Shown here one piece after another: positions 5,506 to 9,587 of a stretch of 9,587 nt of DNA (the stretch's first letter is position 1; each line of letters opens with the position of its first letter). The DNA is from JAHDCE01 sp051275765. GTDB lineage: Bacteria > Bacteroidota > Bacteroidia > Chitinophagales > Saprospiraceae. The stretch covers positions 1 to 9,587 of the forward strand of contig JBNMOV010000165.1 in assembly GCA_051275765.1 (NCBI GenBank). The letters run 5' to 3'. The position numbers and the translations under genes are program-made. Below the pieces are notes generated by a model, which saw only the letters and a list, made by a program, of their open reading frames with translations, ran no database searches and was not told the origin of the DNA.

Positions 5506-6513
5506 CTATTTTAGGTATAATTCAGCTTTTCCAGCTAAGTATCCCTTGTTATACACTTCTATCTGATAAGTTCCTTTAGCAAATGGGGTATCTGGCTTCC
5601 AGTTCAAGCATTGAGTGGTAGATGCATTGTCATAAGGTACATCCTGAGCTTTTGTATATCTCATTTCCTCGTTAGTGTCCTTATTGATGAACTCTCCAGA
5701 ACCTAATGATTCTACATACATCGTTGAACCTAGAGGTGTCATTACTCTTATAAGAAACTGCTTTGTGCCAGGATCCGTTACTTTGTTTTCTGTAGCATTG
5801 TAGCATATTTTTACTACATCCACATTTTTAGCATATCTCTTCTTGACCATTTTTCCGCCAGACTTTAGCTTATAGCCGATGACTTCCATATCATTTACCT
5901 TGATGACAGAAGCGATATCTACTTTATTGGCTAGGAATGTCTTTTCCTTTTCTAATTTCGCTTTTTCGCTTTCAACTAGATTGATGACAGAATCCTTGGC
6001 AGCAGTAACTTTTTCTTTTTCGTCTATTGCTTTCAGGACTTCTTCCTCTACCATCTTTTTCTCCTCCATCACTTGTACGATCTCCCCACTTAATAATGAA
6101 TTAGTTTTTTCTAATTCATCTATTTTCGTCAAGAAGGCTTGCTGTTGCGATTTTAATTGGCTGATTTCAGCTTGTGCCGTATTCAGTTGTTTCTGGCTTA
6201 CATTGCCAGAACTAATCATGCGTGAGATTTTACTTTTTCTCTCCGCTAATTCTTCTTTTTGCGTTTCTATGATACCTCTCAAATTCTCGTTTTCACCCAA
6301 TGCCTCATCTAGTTCAGCTATGGCATTATCATATTCCTCTGTCAGTTCTTTTTGCAAGCGATCTGCTTCACTCAATTCCTGCGTTTGCTGGTCGATGACT
6401 TTACTGTCGCCCATCTTGTTGAAGATCAACATTGCTATTGTTCCCATCAGTAATGCGATAACGATGCCTGCTGCGATGAGTAATTTCCTCTGATTATCTA
6501 CTGTTGCTGCCAT
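5506..6513 (-). CDS. Membrane-anchored coiled-coil protein with a C-terminal beta-rich domain, function unknown
   Basis: A 335-residue protein with three parts. Residues 1-10 are a short N-terminal tail and 11-31 (LLIAAGIVIALLMGTIAMLI) form one transmembrane helix with no obvious cleavage site, so it is probably an inner-membrane anchor with the rest in the periplasm. Residues about 38-197 are rich in E, K, Q and L with heptad-like spacing and should form a long coiled coil. Residues about 198-335 are a compact domain of alternating strands (for example VDVVKICYN, KQFLIRVMTPLG, GTYQIEVYNKGYLAGKAELYL) with two cysteines, C237 and C302. I recall proteins of this layout in Bacteroidota but no tested function. 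It is monocistronic by position: a strong terminator follows, and the divergent exonuclease lies upstream. A cytoplasmic orientation is the alternative. Confidence 0.8.
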   Translation of the reverse strand: MAATVDNQRKLLIAAGIVIALLMGTIAMLIFNKMGDSKVIDQQTQELSEADRLQKELTEEYDNAIAELDEALGENENLRGIIETQKEELAERKSKISRMISSGNVSQKQLNTAQAEISQLKSQQQAFLTKIDELEKTNSLLSGEIVQVMEEKKMVEEEVLKAIDEKEKVTAAKDSVINLVESEKAKLEKEKTFLANKVDIASVIKVNDMEVIGYKLKSGGKMVKKRYAKNVDVVKICYNATENKVTDPGTKQFLIRVMTPLGSTMYVESLGSGEFINKDTNEEMRYTKAQDVPYDNASTTQCLNWKPDTPFAKGTYQIEVYNKGYLAGKAELYLK

Positions 6514-6661
6514 AATATATGATATTTATGTGATGTATGGAGTTCGCTGATTACTAGTTTTTGGTTGGATTTTTTAGCACAAACGAACTCTTGAACACAA
6601 TGATAATAATTATTTCAATTTAAAGAATACTATGATACATTAAACATTCCTATTTAGTACC

Positions 6662-6701
6662 TTATTTCAGTATAAAATCTAAATTTTATACTTTTAAATA
6701 A
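6662..6701. promoter_or_regulatory. AT-rich dyad in the divergent intergenic region
   Basis: AGTATAAAAT (6669-6678) and its exact complement ATTTTATACT (6683-6692) flank a 4-base CTAA centre. TTATTT and AAATAA outside extend the symmetry with a small bulge. Because the flanking genes diverge it cannot be a terminator for either, so an operator or a DNA-bending/nucleoid-protein site is more likely. The rest of 6514-6802 shows no gene and no other clear structure. Confidence 0.35.
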
Positions 6702-6802
6702 TAAATTTATCTAACTCGCTTGCTTTGAGAGGCTATGATTTAAGCAACTTCATTTATTCATGTCGATTTTCATCACATTGTTAATAGCTTTTTAAACTAT
6801 CG

Positions 6803-6833
6803 TTGCCAATACGAATAATTGGCGTTATATTTG
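6803..6833 (+). promoter_or_regulatory. Bacteroidota-type promoter of the exonuclease gene
   Basis: A TTG at 6803-6805 and TATATTTG at 6826-6833 are separated by 20 bases. This fits the Bacteroidota sigma-factor consensus TTG-N19-21-TAnnTTTG, with an exact -7 box. The start codon is about 53 bases downstream, leaving a leader of roughly 45 bases that contains a small palindrome. Confidence 0.75.
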
Positions 6834-6857
6834 GAATTTCTATTATGGAAATAAGCA

Positions 6858-6872
6858 TATGTTTAAAACATA
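6858..6872. promoter_or_regulatory. Leader palindrome between promoter and exonuclease start
   Basis: TATGTTT and AAACATA form a perfect 7-base inverted repeat around a single A, 14 bases before the ATG. Its place just after the expected transcription start fits a repressor operator, but an AT-rich chance palindrome is possible. Confidence 0.3.
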
Positions 6873-6886
6873 CAATATCATAATTC

Positions 6887-7705
6887 ATGGAATTTAATCT
6901 GGATAGAGACATCGTTTTTTTTGATTTGGAAGCTACAGGACTGAGTGTAGTTAAAGATAAAATAGTACAAATCGCATTGATCAAATATACTAAGAAAGGA
7001 GGAGAACCTATAGAGAAATCAATGATGATTAATCCTGGGATTCCTATATCTGAGGAGGCGATGAATGTTCATGGCATCACGCCTAAAATGCTGGCGAACA
7101 AACCAACCTTTGAACAAGTGGCACAAGAGTTACATGACTTCATTGGCGATTCTGATTTAGGAGGATATAACTCAAATCGTTATGACGTTCCAATGTTAAT
7201 GGAGGAGTTTGCAAGAGTAGGCATGGAATTGGATATAAGTAAACGTAAGCTTATAGATGTACAACGGATTTTCTATAAAATGGAACCTCGTACATTGAGT
7301 GCTGCCTTGAAATTCTATTGTGGTGAAAAATTAGTAGGTGCACATGATGCTTTGGCTGATGTAAGAGCAACAGTGGATGTACTGAAGGGACAGTTGGAAA
7401 AATACAAGGGCGTGGATATAGAGGATGGCGATGGAAATGTGACTCCAGAACCAGTGAGGAATGATATGAAAGCGATCCATGATTTTGTGAATGATTTGAG
7501 ATATTTAGAGCCTACACAAAAAATGAAATTGAATGACAAAGGTGTCGCTGTATTTTCCTTTGGGAAATATAACAATGCTCCAGTAGGAGAAACATTAGCC
7601 AAGAATATGAATTACTATAATTGGATCATGAAAATGGAATTTTCTAGTCAAGTCAAGCAATTGGCAAAAAAATACCTCAAGGAATATAAAGAACAAAACA
7701 AATAA
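6887..7705 (+). CDS. DEDDh-type 3'-5' exonuclease (DnaQ-like) with ExoX-like C-terminal module
   Basis: A 272-residue protein. Residues 1-175 are a DnaQ/RNase T-type exonuclease domain. Exo I is FFDLEATGL with D13 and E15, Exo II is NSNRYDVPML with D100, and Exo III is HDALADV with H153 and D158, so all five DEDDh residues are present. The linker 176-215 is acidic and then helical. Residues 223-264 (FSFGKYNNAPVGE...YYNWIMKMEF) match the small module found at the C-terminus of ExoX-like exonucleases. It is not part of a polymerase: no polC-type domain is attached and no DNA polymerase gene is adjacent, so a repair or DNA/RNA trimming role is more likely than replication proofreading. It has its own promoter. 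An 8-base T run in codons 10-13, within Exo I, is a place where slippage would kill the gene. Confidence 0.9.
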   Translation: MEFNLDRDIVFFDLEATGLSVVKDKIVQIALIKYTKKGGEPIEKSMMINPGIPISEEAMNVHGITPKMLANKPTFEQVAQELHDFIGDSDLGGYNSNRYDVPMLMEEFARVGMELDISKRKLIDVQRIFYKMEPRTLSAALKFYCGEKLVGAHDALADVRATVDVLKGQLEKYKGVDIEDGDGNVTPEPVRNDMKAIHDFVNDLRYLEPTQKMKLNDKGVAVFSFGKYNNAPVGETLAKNMNYYNWIMKMEFSSQVKQLAKKYLKEYKEQNK

Positions 7706-7747
7706 GAGACTAACTTTTGGAGTTACTGTATATTCAGTAGCCATAAT

Positions 7748-9587
7748 ATGAGAGAACCAAACGAGATGCAACCATCTATGCTAATGAATAGCATGCATAA
7801 ATGGCTTATTATTACGATGATTCTGCTACTTTCAATCCCCTTGAGTAGCCAGAACGGTAATTTGCATCGCTTAAATGTGCTGTTGCTACAGTTGGAAGAT
7901 GCTTTGGAAGCAGGTAATCCTAGAGCTTTGCGAGAATTAGCAGGTGTTATAGAACAAGTTGAAGATAAGAATAAGATTATTGAACTTTTGGATGAATATA
8001 CCTTGTTCCCTCCTCAGCAGTTGGCGATAGATTCTTCATTGAGCAGACAACAATTCTTTACTTTTCTCAATGAGTACGAATCAGATATCCGGTATTCTCC
8101 CTTTCTTAATGCATTTTTTACTGAAAATATAGAACAATATCCAGTTGACTTTGAAATACTGAGGAAACGGAATTTATCTGAGAAAGAAAAATCTTCTTTG
8201 CTCAAAAGACATGTAGAAGTATTGAATGCTGCTTCAAAAACTCAGTTGGAAGTTTTTGCCAGATATCAGCTTCATAAGATTGCAGAATTACAATCTTATG
8301 AAAGTTACGATTTCTTATTAGCTTGCTTAGAAGGGAAGAACCTTCCTCCAGAGTTATTAAAGGCTAATTATATCGAGTCCATTGTCTGCGAAGCACTAAC
8401 TTCATATGATGATCCCTATGTTCTACAAATCATATTGGAACAACTCAATAAAGGCAAAATAAATGCGGATTCAGCTGCGGATATGTTGGCTAAATTTGCG
8501 AATGTATCCATCTATAAAAATTATCCTAAACAGATGGCGAAGGGCTATCAGAGTTTATTGGATTCTTTAGGGACATTGAGTGCGATAAGGAAGATGGGTT
8601 TTGAACAAGAGAATTCTATTCGCCTTTCTTTTTTTGAGGAACCAGTCGATTATTATGCTTACATACTTTCCAGAAATTTCGATAAACCTTCTATGCGGGA
8701 GAATGCCATTAGAGAAATGATGGCTACAAAAAATCCAAGGGCATTATTTTATTTATCTGCTACTTTATTTGCTGAAAGAAACGGAGGAATACTAGATAGA
8801 AAAATACTTGAAGATGAATTTGAACGATATTTAGATATTTATATTAAAGTACTAGATAATGGAGTATTTAAAAGCATAAAAGATAAGAAAAAAAGTAAGG
8901 ATTTTTTCTTTAATCATGCAATTTATTGGTCTGTTCATTATAAGGATTATGAATATGATGCGGATAGAAGATTGTTTATTAATATAAAATTAGAAGAAGA
9001 AAATGAAGCATCTGCTACTAGATTGTTTAAAAAACTGACTTCTGAAAATAATGAAGAAGTATTCAATGCCTTTAGGAATCTTTCTCATTTTTCTCCCACT
9101 CTTTTAATAGATTTAAAAGATAGGTATCGAACTGTTTTACGTAGAACAAATATTGAATTACCAGATTTTAGATATGGTTTTTTAGAGAATATAGCTTTGT
9201 TGCATGAATTTTGTGAAATAGAAGGTATATCGATTAAATTTAATCCAATTTTAGTATCTGATATAGAATTATTGAAAAAAGAAATACCTATACAGGAAAG
9301 ATATAAAATAGAAAATAGCGTTATTAAAAAATTACAAATTTCAGATTTAACAGCATTGGAAATAGAGGCATTAGTTTATTCTAAAAATCTTGAATTTTCT
9401 TTTTCAGTTTCTAGAATTTTGGATATTTATTATTCTAATAATTTCGATAAAATAATAGGCGATTATGCTCAATTAAGATTGTTTTTAAAAAAATCAGTAT
9501 TATTTAGTAGCATAGGAGTAGGAGGTATTTCTAATAAATATTTTTCTAAAGTAGAGATGGTAAAAGATGAAATTGAACACAGATTAG
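7748..9587 (+). CDS. Large exported protein of unknown family (C-terminus off the window)
   Basis: One frame is open from 7748 to the last base, giving at least 613 residues. The N-terminus holds a signal peptide: K-W-LIITMILLLSIPLSSQ, with cleavage plausible after LSS/SQ. Several in-frame ATGs precede it (7748, 7766, 7778, 7784, 7793); the shortest, MHKWLIITM, gives the most normal signal peptide, so the true start may be up to 15 codons later. The mature part looks mostly alpha-helical with many L/E/K/Y residues and few glycines, as in helical-repeat scaffolds, but I find no motif that names a family, no enzyme signature and no TonB or Por-secretion domain in the visible part. It starts 42 bases after the exonuclease stop with no clear terminator between, so read-through transcription is possible. 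Base composition falls sharply after about 8760. Confidence 0.75.
   Translation, partial: MREPNEMQPSMLMNSMHKWLIITMILLLSIPLSSQNGNLHRLNVLLLQLEDALEAGNPRALRELAGVIEQVEDKNKIIELLDEYTLFPPQQLAIDSSLSRQQFFTFLNEYESDIRYSPFLNAFFTENIEQYPVDFEILRKRNLSEKEKSSLLKRHVEVLNAASKTQLEVFARYQLHKIAELQSYESYDFLLACLEGKNLPPELLKANYIESIVCEALTSYDDPYVLQIILEQLNKGKINADSAADMLAKFANVSIYKNYPKQMAKGYQSLLDSLGTLSAIRKMGFEQENSIRLSFFEEPVDYYAYILSRNFDKPSMRENAIREMMATKNPRALFYLSATLFAERNGGILDRKILEDEFERYLDIYIKVLDNGVFKSIKDKKKSKDFFFNHAIYWSVHYKDYEYDADRRLFINIKLEEENEASATRLFKKLTSENNEEVFNAFRNLSHFSPTLLIDLKDRYRTVLRRTNIELPDFRYGFLENIALLHEFCEIEGISIKFNPILVSDIELLKKEIPIQERYKIENSVIKKLQISDLTALEIEALVYSKNLEFSFSVSRILDIYYSNNFDKIIGDYAQLRLFLKKSVLFSSIGVGGISNKYFSKVEMVKDEIEHRL

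Noticed and set aside
6781..6984. Minus-strand frame of 67 codons overlapping the exonuclease start
   Set aside because: It runs through the promoter and the first codons of a well-supported gene and shows no protein features of its own.
7706..7747. TTACTG/CAGTA hairpin after the exonuclease as a terminator
   Set aside because: The stem is only about five bases and no T-tract follows it.

Overview
The window looks like a piece of a Bacteroidota chromosome, possibly from the Saprospirales/Chitinophagales side (order-level placement is a guess). The DNA is AT-rich, gene starts are preceded by A-rich leaders rather than Shine-Dalgarno sequences, and upstream of the exonuclease gene there is a good Bacteroidota-type promoter (TTG, 20 bases, TATATTTG). 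A DUF2452 gene and a membrane-anchored coiled-coil protein of a type I associate with this phylum point the same way.

Positions 1-4889 hold a minus-strand operon for a nonulosonic (sialic-acid-like) sugar. Reading along the minus strand: a DUF2452 protein, a CMP-sugar cytidylyltransferase (SpsF/NeuA type), a NeuB-family synthase, a KdsC-like HAD phosphatase, a probable GT-B glycosyltransferase, and a SAM-dependent methyltransferase cut by the window edge. Most junctions overlap or nearly touch. Synthase plus HAD phosphatase plus cytidylyltransferase is the gene set of a 9-phosphate route. The phosphatase carries an E/R/K triad spaced as I recall it for the KDN-9-phosphate phosphatase of Bacteroides thetaiotaomicron. 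I infer that the operon makes CMP-KDN (or a close relative), transfers it to a surface glycan and perhaps methylates the product.

The most unusual structure is a set of three short non-coding foldback elements from two families. Copy A1 (2440-2604) lies between synthase and phosphatase. Element B (4921-5086) and copy A2 (5084-5239) sit back to back upstream of the operon. Each has terminal inverted repeats and is palindromic through most of its length. Each is flanked by a 3-base direct repeat of the form TWA (TTA, TAA, TAA), which looks like a target-site duplication. A1's duplication coincides with the stop codon of the synthase gene. The two families share a 14-base motif at the hairpin apex although their ends differ. 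No transposase is present, so they look like MITEs moved in trans.

Positions 5240-6513 hold a stretch with little recognisable content, a strong terminator, and a minus-strand gene for an inner-membrane-anchored coiled-coil protein of unknown function. Positions 6514-6886 are a divergent intergenic region with an AT-rich dyad, the promoter and a leader palindrome. On the plus strand follow a DEDDh 3'-5' exonuclease with an ExoX-like C-terminal module (6887-7705) and a large exported protein with no recognised family. The latter starts near 7748 and is still open at the window end; its second half is much more AT-rich than its first.
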